In this document: one piece after another, positions 1-8,515 of the stretch
Layout: every line of letters starts with the position of its first letter
Position numbering within the stretch: position 1 is the first letter of the stretch
Origin: Candidatus Geothrix odensensis
GTDB lineage: Bacteria; Acidobacteriota; Holophagae; Holophagales; Holophagaceae
NCBI GenBank assembly: GCA_016714685.1
Contig: JADKCH010000002.1
Location: forward strand, 62,001-126,000
Direction: 5' to 3'
Length of the DNA: 64,000 bases
Translations under genes and position numbers: made by a program
Notes under the pieces: generated by a model
What the model saw: the letters and a program-made list of their open reading frames with translations, nothing else
What the model was told of the DNA's origin: nothing
The model's database searches: none

Positions 1-322
1 CGGCCTCGTCGAGCTCGGCCCGCCCGCGTTCGGCCAGGCTTGGCCCTGGTCCCTTGGGCGCGTCCAGGTCCTCGCCCAGGGCCGCGTCCAGCATCTGGAT
101 CTCGGCGGCGAGCCCAGCGCAGGTGGAATCAGCCGGCGGCGCGTAGGGAGCCTGCAGGGCCGTGAGCAGCACCGCCGGGATCTTGGTGCGCAGCAGGTTG
201 AGGTCACCCAGGGGAGTGGTGGCGGCCCCGGCCAGCTGGTGGACCACCGGGGGACCGGTTTCCGGCTTGGAGCAGGCCACCAGCGGCAGGAGACAGGTCA
301 GGGCAAGGCCGGAGGTTCGCAT
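1..322 (-). CDS. putative lipoprotein, N-terminal part (runs off left edge)
   Basis: An open minus-strand frame starts at the ATG at 322 and stays open to the window edge, about 107 residues. It begins MRTSGLALTCLLPLVACSKP: a short charged start, a hydrophobic stretch and an LVAC lipobox, so a lipidated envelope protein is likely with Cys17 as the lipidation site. The mature part visible (AGAATTPLGDLNLLRTKIP, then a segment rich in Ala, Leu, Asp and Glu) matches no family I recognise. It is divergent from the ABC exporter operon, with 64 bases between the two start codons. Function unknown; the lipobox is the only firm signal. Confidence 0.65.
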   Translation of the reverse strand, partial: MRTSGLALTCLLPLVACSKPETGPPVVHQLAGAATTPLGDLNLLRTKIPAVLLTALQAPYAPPADSTCAGLAAEIQMLDAALGEDLDAPKGPGPSLAERGRAELDEA

Positions 323-374
323 GGTCTCGGAGTATATCGGGACCGCCGGCCCAGGGTGGCCGGGGCGCCACTGC

Positions 375-380
375 TACCCT
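375..380 (+). promoter_or_regulatory. putative -10 hexamer TACCCT, 6 nt before the ABC ATPase start
   Basis: TACCCT is followed by CGTGGC and then the ATG at 387, and there is no Shine-Dalgarno sequence. If it is a -10 element, transcription would begin at or next to the start codon (leaderless mRNA). I see no convincing -35. Support comes from the same arrangement at other genes in this window. Confidence 0.35.
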
Positions 381-386
381 CGTGGC

Positions 387-1130
387 ATGCACGCTCTGGA
401 ACTCGACTCCCTCACCAAGCGGTTCGGCGACAAGGTGGCGGTGGACGGCCTCAGCCTGGCCCTCGCACCCGGGGCCTTCCTGGGGCTGCTGGGCCGCAAC
501 GGCGCCGGGAAGTCCACCACCCTGAAGATGGTGACGGGCCTGCTGAAGCCCACCTCCGGCAGCATCCGCGTCCTGGGGCTGAACCTTGAAGCCGATCCGC
601 TGGCGGTGAAGCGGCAGATCGGCGCCATGCCCGAGGACATGGCCCTGCTGGACATGCTCACGGGCCCCCAGTACCTGCGCTTCGTGGGCCGCATGTACGG
701 CATGCCCGATGCCCTCATCGACGGGCGGCGGGACGAGCTCTTCGACAAGCTGGATCTCTCCGCGCCGCCCAAGCAGCTCATCGCCGACTACAGCTTCGGC
801 ATGAAGAAGAAGGTGGCCCTCTGCGCCGCGCTCATCCACGGGCCGCGGGTGGTGTTCCTCGACGAGCCCTTCGAAGGCATCGACCCCGTCACGAGCCGCA
901 CCATCAAGGACATCCTCCACAGCCTGCAGCAGAGCGGGGTGACCCTGGTGCTCACCAGCCACATCCTGGAAGTGGTGGAGCGGCTCTGTCCCCTCATCGC
1001 CATCCTCGACGAGGGCCGCCTCAAGGGCTTCGGCCCCCTGGAGGATCTGCGGCGGGGCGGCGAGAGCCTCGAGCAGCTCTTCGTCAACCTGGTGGGCGGC
1101 ACCCAGAAGGGCAGCCTCTCATGGCTCTAG
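387..1130 (+). CDS. ABC transporter ATP-binding protein (ABC-2 exporter type)
   Basis: A 247-residue ATPase subunit that would power the permease encoded next to it. It shows Walker A GRNGAGKST, an atypical signature YSFGMKKKV in place of LSGGQ, Walker B VVFLDEPFEGID and a switch-histidine segment LVLTSH. This layout is usual for ABC-2 type drug, lipid or gliding-type exporters. The frame stays open upstream to 162, but family alignment starts at MHALELDSLTKRFG, so I chose the ATG at 387; the upstream part also overlaps the divergent lipoprotein gene. The end overlaps the permease start by 10 bases, indicating translational coupling. The substrate cannot be read from the sequence. Confidence 0.9.
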   Translation: MHALELDSLTKRFGDKVAVDGLSLALAPGAFLGLLGRNGAGKSTTLKMVTGLLKPTSGSIRVLGLNLEADPLAVKRQIGAMPEDMALLDMLTGPQYLRFVGRMYGMPDALIDGRRDELFDKLDLSAPPKQLIADYSFGMKKKVALCAALIHGPRVVFLDEPFEGIDPVTSRTIKDILHSLQQSGVTLVLTSHILEVVERLCPLIAILDEGRLKGFGPLEDLRRGGESLEQLFVNLVGGTQKGSLSWL

Positions 1131-2722
1131 GCTCCTTCCGCGCCCTGCTGGCGGCCCACGGCCAGACCACCTGGAACCAGTCCGCCCGCGAGCTGGGTCG
1201 GCAGGGCCAGTGGGCCCTGGTTCTCACCGTGCTGGTCGCCGCCACCTTCGGCGCAGGCCTGCTCCTGGTGGGCACGGGGGTCCTTGGCTGGGTCCTCGGC
1301 GGCGCCCTGGACCGTCCGCTCCTGCCCCTGGTGCTCGGGGGCATGCTCAGCCTGGTGAGCTTCGGCGGCGGCCTCATGGGCGGGGTCCTGGGCGGGGCGC
1401 GCCAGCTCGCCTGGGAGTCCTACCGCGGCTTCCCCCTGCGGACCTCCACCCTGTATGGCGCCGAGCTGGTGGCCGGCTTCGGCGACCTGCTCCCCCTCGC
1501 CCTGGGCAGCGCCACGGCAGGCCTGTTGGTGGGCATCGGGCTCCGGGTGCCCGCCACCCTGCCCCTGGTGCCCCTCGTCTGGCTGGAGACCGTGCTCACC
1601 TTGCTGGCGGTCCAGCTGCTCATCGAGGGCCTGGCGGGGGCGCTGGTCCGGCGGCTCCGGTGGCTCCTCATCGCGTTGGGGGTCCTGGTCTGGCTGGGCA
1701 GCACCCTCCTGGGCGGCCGGGTTCCGCCCAAATCCACCTCCAACCGTCCCGCCCCCATCTCCACCGCTCAGGCGGAGCGGCTGCGGGTCATTGGCCACCG
1801 GGTGGGTACGGCCGTGGATCTCCTTCCCGCCACCGCCTCCGTGCGCAGCCTCCTGCTGGCCCGCCAGGGGCGCTGGGGCGCGGCCCTGGGAATCCATGCC
1901 TACCCGCTGGGCGTCCTCGCCCTGCTCCTGATGCTGGGCACCCGGCTCATGCGCCGCGAAGCCGAGGCCGAGCGCCGCCCGGAACCGAACACCCGGAGAC
2001 AGCGGCTCTGGTCCTTCAGGCATCCGGCCGAAGGCATCGGGCGCCTGCACTTCCAGACCCTCATGCGCAGCCACCTGGGCCGCTTCGCCTTCCTCATGCC
2101 GCTGATGACCCTGGTGCTGCTCAAGGGGCCCCTCAGCCAGGTCTCCGTCCAGGCCCTGTGGACGGTCCCCGCGGGTTTCGCCTACCTCTCGCTCGTGGGG
2201 AACAACTTCACCTTCAACCAGTTCGGCCTTGACCGCCATGGCGTGAAGGCTTTGCTGCTGCTGCCCGTGGCTTCCCGGCACCTGCTGCAGGGCAAGCTCC
2301 TGGGCATGGCCGCGCACCAGGGTCTCCAGGCCCTCCTCCTCGCGGGGCTGCTGGGCCTGGTGGACCATGCGCGGCCGGACCTGCTCCTGGCGGGCCTTCT
2401 GCTGATGGCCTGCATCTTCCTGGCCCAGACCGCGGTGGGCCAGTGGACCTCGGCCTGGGCACCGCGCCCCATGGTCATGAACAGCCTCAAGAACAACAAC
2501 ATGCCCTTCACCATGGGACTGTTGAGCGTGGCCGCCTCTGGCCTCTGGACGAGCCTGTATGGCGGCCTCTACATCCTCGCGGCCTGGCTGGCCCCCGGCT
2601 GGCTGGTGCCGGTCCTGGCCCTGGCCTTCGTGCTGACCCTGGGCGCGCACCTAGCCATCCTCCCCCACGCCGCCGCCTTCCTGGACCGCCGCCGCGAGGT
2701 GCTGGTGGAGCGCCTCGGATGA
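1121..2722 (+). CDS. ABC transporter permease-like membrane protein
   Basis: A 533-residue, strongly hydrophobic protein with many predicted membrane segments (for example around residues 31-58, 66-90, 125-185 and 380-520). It starts inside the ATPase gene and overlaps the next gene by 4 bases (ATGA), so the three genes form one coupled operon. It is most likely the membrane partner of the ATPase, forming an ABC-2 type exporter in the inner membrane. I recognise no substrate-specific motif. The assignment rests on hydrophobicity and gene order more than on a signature. Confidence 0.75.
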   Translation: MALGSFRALLAAHGQTTWNQSARELGRQGQWALVLTVLVAATFGAGLLLVGTGVLGWVLGGALDRPLLPLVLGGMLSLVSFGGGLMGGVLGGARQLAWESYRGFPLRTSTLYGAELVAGFGDLLPLALGSATAGLLVGIGLRVPATLPLVPLVWLETVLTLLAVQLLIEGLAGALVRRLRWLLIALGVLVWLGSTLLGGRVPPKSTSNRPAPISTAQAERLRVIGHRVGTAVDLLPATASVRSLLLARQGRWGAALGIHAYPLGVLALLLMLGTRLMRREAEAERRPEPNTRRQRLWSFRHPAEGIGRLHFQTLMRSHLGRFAFLMPLMTLVLLKGPLSQVSVQALWTVPAGFAYLSLVGNNFTFNQFGLDRHGVKALLLLPVASRHLLQGKLLGMAAHQGLQALLLAGLLGLVDHARPDLLLAGLLLMACIFLAQTAVGQWTSAWAPRPMVMNSLKNNNMPFTMGLLSVAASGLWTSLYGGLYILAAWLAPGWLVPVLALAFVLTLGAHLAILPHAAAFLDRRREVLVERLG

Positions 2723-3528
2723 TGAACCCCGCCGCCCTGCAGCTGGCCGCGGAACTGGGGGGCACCCTGCTGAGCGGCCTGGGCGGCGGTCTCCTGCTGG
2801 TCGAGCGGAGCCAGGGCCATGGCCTGGCCCAGGTGGCGGTGCTTGGACGCGGTGCCGCCGACCTGCTGGCCCCACTGGAGGCGGCGGAACGCCTCCAGGC
2901 CGGGGGTCTCCAGCTGAACCTCCTGGCCCTGCTGCCCCTGCCCGGCTGCGACCTGACGGCGAGCCTGGACCTGCACCGCCGCCGCCTCGGCGCCCTGGTG
3001 GCGGCCCTGGACGCGGGGCTGCCCTGGCTCAATGGCAAGCCCATGCTGGCGCGCCGGCTCCCCGGCCGCATCCGGCGGGCGACGCCCGTGCCCCTCGCCA
3101 AGGCCCCCATGGGCCCCCTGGAGAAGACGGAGCTGAAGGCCTTCCTGGCGGACTGGGACAAGGATCGCCGCAAGATGGTCTTCCGGCGCCCCGAGTGGCG
3201 CGAGGCCCCGGATCACGCGGAACACGGCGGCTTCGAGACGGAGCTCTGGCCCGGCGTGCCCCTGCCCGATGGGGCGGAGCTGCGGGTCGCGCCCCTGGAG
3301 CTCCCCTGCGCCACGCCCCTGGCTGATGCCCTCCGAGTGGCGCTGCGCCTCGCCACCGGCACCCCGGTTCCCATCCTGCCGCTGCCCGAGGATCCCGCCT
3401 GCCTGCACGCCCTACGCCGCCTCACGCCGGAGATCGCCGCCTTCCGTGGCCCGGTGCGGGCCTGGGAGCTGGCCCTGGCAGAGCTCGCGCGGCTGCCCGG
3501 GCCACCCCATTTCTGTGCACGGTGCTGA
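2719..3528 (+). CDS. hypothetical protein, third gene of the ABC exporter operon
   Basis: A 269-residue protein starting MMNPAALQLAAELGG at the ATG that overlaps the permease stop (ATGA). A second in-frame ATG follows at 2722. The N-terminus is Leu/Gly/Ala-rich, a middle segment is charged (DWDKDRRKMVFRRPEW), and it ends HFCARC. No signal peptide or catalytic motif is evident and I do not recognise the family. Tight coupling to the transporter suggests an accessory role, but this is inference from position only. It converges with lpdA, with 9 bases between the stops. Confidence 0.7.
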   Translation: MMNPAALQLAAELGGTLLSGLGGGLLLVERSQGHGLAQVAVLGRGAADLLAPLEAAERLQAGGLQLNLLALLPLPGCDLTASLDLHRRRLGALVAALDAGLPWLNGKPMLARRLPGRIRRATPVPLAKAPMGPLEKTELKAFLADWDKDRRKMVFRRPEWREAPDHAEHGGFETELWPGVPLPDGAELRVAPLELPCATPLADALRVALRLATGTPVPILPLPEDPACLHALRRLTPEIAAFRGPVRAWELALAELARLPGPPHFCARC

Positions 3529-3537
3529 GCGCCCCCG

Positions 3538-4941
3538 CTACATGTTCAGCGCGCGCCCGTGCACGGCCCGGGCCGCCTCGGGGAACACCTCGTTCAGCGT
3601 GGGGTGCGGATACATGGTGTTGATGAGCTCATCCACCGTGAACTCCCCGCCCATGAGCGCCACGCTGGAGGCCACCAGCTCCGTGGCCTTGGGGCCCAGG
3701 ATGTGGATGCCCAGGATCTCGCCGTACTGCTTGTCGGCCACGATCTTGATGAAGCCATGGGGCTCGCCCACGATGTTGGCCTTGGCCATGGGCGCGAAGG
3801 GGAAGCTGCCCACCTGCACGTCGTAGCCCTTGGCCTTGGCGGCCTTCTCGCTCAGGCCGATGGTGCCCACCTCGGGATCGCAGTAGGTGCAGGCGGGGAA
3901 GCGGTCGTAGCGGATGGGGTGGGGATGCGCGTCCTTGCCCAGGCTCTGGGCCGCGTGCTCGGCGGCCACGATGCCCTCGTCGCTGGCCACGTGGGCCAGC
4001 CAGGGTGTGCGCACGATGTCGCCGATGGCGTAGAGGCCGGGCTCGCCGGTCTGCATGAACCTGTCCACCACCACGCAGCCGCGGTCCACCTGCGCCTTGG
4101 TCTTCTCCAGTCCGACGCCCTCGAGCTTCGGGGCGCGGCCCACGGCCACCAGCAGGTGGCTGCCCACGACTTCGCCCGGCGTCTCGCCTTCCAGGTGGCA
4201 GACCACGCCATCGGCCCGCTTCTCGATGCGGGTGATCTTGGTCTTGGTGCGCACGTCGATCTTGTAGGACTTGCGGAGGATCTTGGCGAGTTCCAGGCCG
4301 ATGTCCTCGTCCTCCAGGGGCAGGATGGTGTCCATGAACTCGACGAGCGTGACCTTGGAGCCCAGGCGGCTGAACACGGAGGCGAACTCCACGCCGATGG
4401 CGCCCGCCCCGAGGATCACCAGGTGCGCCGGCAGCTCGGTGAGGTCCAGGATGTGGTCGCTGTTGAGCACCTGCTTGCCGTCGGTCTCCAGGCCGGGAAT
4501 GTCCTTGGGCCCGGAGCCGGTGGCCAGGATGATGCGCTTGGCCTCGTGGACCTCGCCCGCCACCTCCACCTTGCCGCCGCCCAGGAGCTTCCCGAAGCCC
4601 TTCAGCACGGACACCTTGTTCTTCTTCATGAGGAACTCGATGCCCTTGGCGTTCTTCGTGACGATGCGGCCCTTGCGCTTCACGATGGTCTCGAGGTTCG
4701 CCTTCAGGGCCTTGGCCTCGACGCCATCGATGCCGTAGCTGTTGGCCTCCTGCATCTGCTCGAAGCGGTGGGCCGTCTCCAGCCAGGTCTTGGCGGGGAT
4801 GCAGCCGCGGTGGAGGCAGGTGCCGCCCAGGGCCGGGTCCTTCTCCACCAGGGCGGTGCTCAGGCCCAGCTGGGCCCCACGGATGGCGGCGATGTAGCCG
4901 CCGGGGCCGGAGCCGATGACGATGAGGTCGAACTGGGCCAT
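3538..4941 (-). CDS. lpdA: dihydrolipoyl dehydrogenase (E3)
   Basis: A 467-residue flavoprotein that reoxidises dihydrolipoamide of 2-oxoacid dehydrogenase or glycine cleavage complexes with NAD+. Visible are the FAD-binding GSGPGG (residues 10-15), the redox disulfide GGTCLHRGC (Cys42 and Cys47), an NAD-binding GAGAIG segment near residue 180, and the C-terminal HPTLNE with His446 and Glu451 as the catalytic dyad. Length is typical. The RBS GGAGGATTC precedes the ATG. No E1 or E2 genes are adjacent, so the partner complex cannot be told from this window. Confidence 0.95.
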   Translation of the reverse strand: MAQFDLIVIGSGPGGYIAAIRGAQLGLSTALVEKDPALGGTCLHRGCIPAKTWLETAHRFEQMQEANSYGIDGVEAKALKANLETIVKRKGRIVTKNAKGIEFLMKKNKVSVLKGFGKLLGGGKVEVAGEVHEAKRIILATGSGPKDIPGLETDGKQVLNSDHILDLTELPAHLVILGAGAIGVEFASVFSRLGSKVTLVEFMDTILPLEDEDIGLELAKILRKSYKIDVRTKTKITRIEKRADGVVCHLEGETPGEVVGSHLLVAVGRAPKLEGVGLEKTKAQVDRGCVVVDRFMQTGEPGLYAIGDIVRTPWLAHVASDEGIVAAEHAAQSLGKDAHPHPIRYDRFPACTYCDPEVGTIGLSEKAAKAKGYDVQVGSFPFAPMAKANIVGEPHGFIKIVADKQYGEILGIHILGPKATELVASSVALMGGEFTVDELINTMYPHPTLNEVFPEAARAVHGRALNM

Positions 4942-5028
4942 GAATCCTCCATGGGTCGAACAAGGTCAGTATCCCACGAGCGGCGCGGCTCCGCCCTTGA
5001 TGGCAGCGACGAGCGCAGACCGCTTGGT

Positions 5029-6180
5029 TCAGCAGTAGACGAGGGCCGTCCGCACTTCGAGCCGGGCCGCCCGCCATTCCGCCCAGGCGGTCTTCAGCTC
5101 GATCCGATGGACCGCCATGGAAGCCCGCCACTCCGCCTTGACCTCCCGCCAGGCCTCGGCCTTGGCCAGCCCCTTGGCCCGCCACTCGGCCTTCTTCTGG
5201 CCCAGGACCTCATGCCGGTCGTGCAGCGCGGCCAGAGCCGCATCCAACTTCAGCCGGGCGGTGGCGAGGCGGTCGCGCATGGGGTGGGCGCTGCCGGGGC
5301 TGGCCAGGGCCAGCCGCTCGCGCAGGCGCTTCTCCTCCATGCGCAGCCGGGCCCGGGTCATGGCCTCGGCCGACACCCGCCGGAACTGGCCCACCAGGCC
5401 CAGCCAGGCCAGGACATTCAGCAGCCACTTGGTGGTGTCCCACTGGTACCAGAGGGCCCCATTGCGGTAGTCCCACTGCCACTGGTGGTGGAAATTGTGG
5501 TAGCCCTCGCCATAGGTCAGGGGCGCCAGCAGCCAGTTGTCGCGAGCGGTGTTGGCGTCCGTGTAGGGGCGGCTGCCGAACATGTGGGCCGCGCTGTTGA
5601 TGAAGAAGGTGGTGTGGTGGGTCAGCACGATGCGCAGGGCCAGTCCGAAGACGAGGTGGCCAAGCACGTTGCCGGTGCCGAGACCGATCCAGAGCGGGAT
5701 CGTGGCCACCACGGCCCCGATGAGGAAGTGGTGCCGGTGCTGCCACCGCACCAGCGGGTCCTTCTCCAGGTCGGCCACCCCGACCAGGGGGTGGTCCTTG
5801 GCTTCCATCACCCAGGTCCAGTGGGCGTACCAGAAGCCCTTGCCGATGGTGTAGGGATCCTGGTCGGAGTCCACATGCTGGTGGTGCAACCGGTGGTCGC
5901 TGGCCCATTTCAGGGCCGAGTTCTCGAAAGCCGCGGCGCCCAGGCACAGGAACAGGAACCGGACCGGCCAGGAGGCCTTGTAGGCCCGGTGGCTGAAGAG
6001 GCGGTGATAGCCGCCACTGATGGCCGTCCCGATGGCGAAGACCATGGCCAGGCAGACCAGCACTTCGCTCCACCGCAGGCCCGCAGTGGCCAGCCGCCAG
6101 GGCACGAGCACCAGCGCCAGCGCCAGGGTCCCGGTGAGGAAGGTCGTGTTCAGCAGGTTCCAGCGCTTGGCCAGGGACAT
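5029..6180 (-). CDS. membrane fatty acyl-CoA/acyl-lipid desaturase with long C-terminal tail
   Basis: A 383-residue di-iron desaturase that would introduce a double bond into fatty acyl chains at the inner membrane. The three histidine boxes of the delta-9 family are present: HRLFSH (59-64), HRLHH (96-100) followed by His102, and EGYHNFHH near residues 225-231. Hydrophobic helices surround them. From about residue 275 there is an extra tail of roughly 105 residues, highly charged and helical, containing AEWRA three times plus a related EAWRE. The tail is not part of the core fold and its role is unknown. No electron-donor gene is adjacent. Confidence 0.9.
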   Translation of the reverse strand: MSLAKRWNLLNTTFLTGTLALALVLVPWRLATAGLRWSEVLVCLAMVFAIGTAISGGYHRLFSHRAYKASWPVRFLFLCLGAAAFENSALKWASDHRLHHQHVDSDQDPYTIGKGFWYAHWTWVMEAKDHPLVGVADLEKDPLVRWQHRHHFLIGAVVATIPLWIGLGTGNVLGHLVFGLALRIVLTHHTTFFINSAAHMFGSRPYTDANTARDNWLLAPLTYGEGYHNFHHQWQWDYRNGALWYQWDTTKWLLNVLAWLGLVGQFRRVSAEAMTRARLRMEEKRLRERLALASPGSAHPMRDRLATARLKLDAALAALHDRHEVLGQKKAEWRAKGLAKAEAWREVKAEWRASMAVHRIELKTAWAEWRAARLEVRTALVYC

Positions 6181-6285
6181 TCATTGACTCCAAAACAGAG
6201 ATCAATTGTAACGGGGGTAGGAAATCGCTCCCATGCCAAACTTGCCAACGCCAAGAAACAGCGCTGCGGAACGCTCCCATCGTAA

Positions 6286-6320
6286 AGGTCCCCTGACTCC
6301 GGCCGAAAAGTCGGGGTCCT
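6286..6320 (+). promoter_or_regulatory. hairpin in the 5-prime leader of the Cache-domain gene
   Basis: AGG-T-CCCC-(T)-GACT pairs with AGTC-GGGG-T-CCT around a 10-nt loop, leaving one T/T mismatch and one bulged T. It ends 15 bases before the ATG at 6335, just ahead of the ribosome-binding AAGGAG. It may be an mRNA-stabilising or regulatory structure; no ligand class is recognised. Confidence 0.4.
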
Positions 6321-6334
6321 CTCAAGGAGTGCCC

Positions 6335-6790
6335 ATGCGAACCAAGCTCGCCACCCTGCTCTGCCTGCCTGCCCTCTGCCTGCCCCTGGCCGGCCAGGAT
6401 GCCACCCAGGCTGAAACAGAAGCCCTCGTGAAGGAGGCCATCGCCTTCGCCAAGACCAACGGCAAGGAGGCCGCCATCAAGGAGATCACCAAGGTCGGCG
6501 GCAAGTTCCACCGGCACGGGGGCGAGCTCTACGTCTTCATCTACGACATGGACGGCAAGGTCGTGGCCCACGGCCAAGGCGCCAGCAAGATCGGCGTGAA
6601 CCAGATGAACGCCAAGGATCCCGACGGCGTGGAGTTCGTGAAGGAGCGCATCAAGCTGGCCAAGGCCAAGGGCAAGGGCTGGCACGACTACCAGTACGTG
6701 AACCCCACCACCCAGAAGCGGCAGCCCAAGACCAGCTACATCGAGGTGTGGGACAACCTCATCTTCGGCGCGGGTATCTATAAGAAATAG
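6335..6790 (+). CDS. secreted single Cache-domain protein
   Basis: A 151-residue protein. Residues 1-20 form a signal peptide (MRTKLATLLCLPALCLPLAG). The rest reads as a small Cache-type sensor fold: ETEALVKEAIAFAK helix, then GELYVFIYDMDGKVVAHG and GWHDYQYVNP strands, ending IFGAGIYKK, the usual close of single-Cache proteins. With no membrane anchor or signalling domain it is probably a periplasmic ligand-binding protein. AAGGAG before the ATG at 6335 fixes the start; the longer upstream frame runs through the leader hairpin. It is a single-gene unit followed by a small terminator hairpin. Confidence 0.75.
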   Translation: MRTKLATLLCLPALCLPLAGQDATQAETEALVKEAIAFAKTNGKEAAIKEITKVGGKFHRHGGELYVFIYDMDGKVVAHGQGASKIGVNQMNAKDPDGVEFVKERIKLAKAKGKGWHDYQYVNPTTQKRQPKTSYIEVWDNLIFGAGIYKK

Positions 6791-6795
6791 TCATC

Positions 6796-6814
6796 GACCG
6801 GCCCCCGGTCTTGT
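6796..6814 (+). terminator. short terminator-like hairpin after the Cache gene
   Basis: GACCGG, a CCC loop and CCGGTC, followed by TTGT, 5 bases after the stop codon. The stem has 6 GC-rich pairs but the T tract is poor, so efficiency is uncertain. Confidence 0.4.
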
Positions 6815-6888
6815 CCGGCCGGCGCCCCGCCGCTAAGGTGGTGGATTCCCTGCACGCCGCACAGAATCCAAACCCGACGGGGGACGCC

Positions 6889-8484
6889 ATGAAGATCATC
6901 GTGACCGACGAGGTGACCGACGAGGGTCTAGCCCTGCTCCAGCGGGACCCGCGGGTCACGCTGGACGTGCGCCTCGGCCTGTCCAAGGAGGCCCTGCTGG
7001 GCTGCATCGGCGAGTACGACGCCATCATCACCCGCAGCGGCACCACCGTGGACAAAGGCCTGCTGGACGCGGCCACGAAGCTGAAGATCGTGGCCCGGGC
7101 GGGCGTCGGCATCGACAACGTGGACGTGGACTACGCCAGCTCCAAGGGCGTGATCGTGGTCAACGCCCCCTTCGGCAACACCAACAGCGCCGCCGAACAC
7201 ACGATGGCACTGCTGCTCTCCGCCTGCCGGCACATCCCCGCCGCCAACGCCAGCCTGAAGGCCGGCGAGTGGAAGCGGGCCAAGTTCACGGGCGTCGAGC
7301 TCAAGGGCAAGGTTGCCGGCGTCATCGGCCTGGGCAAGGTGGGCGGCCGGGTGGCCACGCGCCTCAAGGCCTTCGAGTGCGAGGTGCTGGGCTGCGATCC
7401 CTACATCGCCGCCAAGCGGGCCCAGGACCTGGGCGTGCGCCTGGTGGGCCTCGACGAGCTCTGCCAGACCTGCGACATCATCACCGTGCACACGCCTCTG
7501 AACGACGAGACCCGGGGCATGATCGGCGTCCGGCAGCTCACCCGCATGAAGCCCGGCGTCATTCTCCTGAACGTGGCACGGGGCGGCATCCTCGAGGAAG
7601 GCCCCCTCCTTGAGGCCCTGAAGTCCGGTCATGTGGCCCTGGCCGCCGTGGATGTCTGGTCGGAAGAGCCCCCGGCCACCCCGCTCCTCAAAGAACTCAT
7701 CGCCCAGGAGCGCCTGGTCGTCACGCCCCACCTCGGCGCCAACACCCAGGAGGCCCAGGTCAACGTGGCCATCGACGTCTCCCGGGAGATCCTCAACCAC
7801 CTGGACCGGATTCCCATGGAGAACGCCGTCAACCTGCCCCGCTTCGACCCGGCCGTCATGGACCAGATGCGGCCCTACTTCAAGCTCATGGCCGTGCTGG
7901 GCGAGTTCGGCCTGCAGCTCATGAAGGGCAATCCGGACCGCATCACCTTCGGCTTTGACGGCGCCATCGCCCACCACGACTGCTCCCCGCTCACCGTCAG
8001 CGGCCTGGCCGCCCTGCTCGACCGGGTGGCGGACCAGCCCGTGAACATGGTGAACGCCGGGCTCGTGGCCGAGCGCATGGGCCTGGTGGTGGAGGAGCGC
8101 AAATCCACCCAGGGCGGCGCCTTCTCGAACCTGGTCACCCTCAGGCTGGATGGGCCCGGAGGCTCCCGCGTGGTGTCCGGCACCCTCTTCGAAGGCTCGC
8201 CCCGCATCGTCGGCCTGCGGGACTACGCCATGGACTTCATGCCCGAGCCGCACATGCTCCTGCTGAGCTACCAGGACCGCCCCGGCATGATCGGAAAAAT
8301 CGGCACCGTGCTGGGCCAGCACGACATCAACATCGCCTTCATGAACCTGGGCCGCCGGGAGCGGAAAGGCGAGGCCATGGTGGTGCTCTCCGTGGATTCT
8401 CCTGTGCCGCCCGCGGTCGTGGCCGAGCTCCGGCAGGTCACCGAGGCCACCTTCGCCCAGGCCCTGCATCTGCCCTCGGCCTGA
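6889..8484 (+). CDS. serA: D-3-phosphoglycerate dehydrogenase
   Basis: A 531-residue long-form SerA, catalysing NAD-dependent oxidation of 3-phosphoglycerate, the first step of serine synthesis. It begins MKIIVTDEVTDEG. The NAD-binding motif GLGKVGG lies near residue 147, the catalytic Arg/Glu region follows (ARGGILEEGPL, then DVWSEEPP), and the catalytic His is in TPHLGANT. An intervening domain (about 315-450) and a C-terminal ACT domain (LLLSYQDRPGMIGKIG onward) suggest allosteric control, in other species by serine. I chose the ATG at 6889 because homology starts there; the in-frame extension from 6811 is not protein-like. Confidence 0.95.
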   Translation: MKIIVTDEVTDEGLALLQRDPRVTLDVRLGLSKEALLGCIGEYDAIITRSGTTVDKGLLDAATKLKIVARAGVGIDNVDVDYASSKGVIVVNAPFGNTNSAAEHTMALLLSACRHIPAANASLKAGEWKRAKFTGVELKGKVAGVIGLGKVGGRVATRLKAFECEVLGCDPYIAAKRAQDLGVRLVGLDELCQTCDIITVHTPLNDETRGMIGVRQLTRMKPGVILLNVARGGILEEGPLLEALKSGHVALAAVDVWSEEPPATPLLKELIAQERLVVTPHLGANTQEAQVNVAIDVSREILNHLDRIPMENAVNLPRFDPAVMDQMRPYFKLMAVLGEFGLQLMKGNPDRITFGFDGAIAHHDCSPLTVSGLAALLDRVADQPVNMVNAGLVAERMGLVVEERKSTQGGAFSNLVTLRLDGPGGSRVVSGTLFEGSPRIVGLRDYAMDFMPEPHMLLLSYQDRPGMIGKIGTVLGQHDINIAFMNLGRRERKGEAMVVLSVDSPVPPAVVAELRQVTEATFAQALHLPSA

Positions 8485-8515
8485 GGACTGGCATCATGGA
8501 GGCTGGGAGGCCTCT

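Noticed and set aside
3559..6285. A 908-codon open frame on the plus strand opposite lpdA and the desaturase
   Set aside because: It is a shadow of two well-supported genes on the minus strand. Its protein is rich in His, Gly, Val and Leu without motifs, as expected for antisense frames at high GC. Similar shadows lie opposite acs, glnN and rpsJ-fusA.
6221..6320. c-di-GMP (GEMM) or fluoride riboswitch in the Cache gene leader
   Set aside because: Some short words look similar, but the conserved core and tetraloop receptor could not be found.
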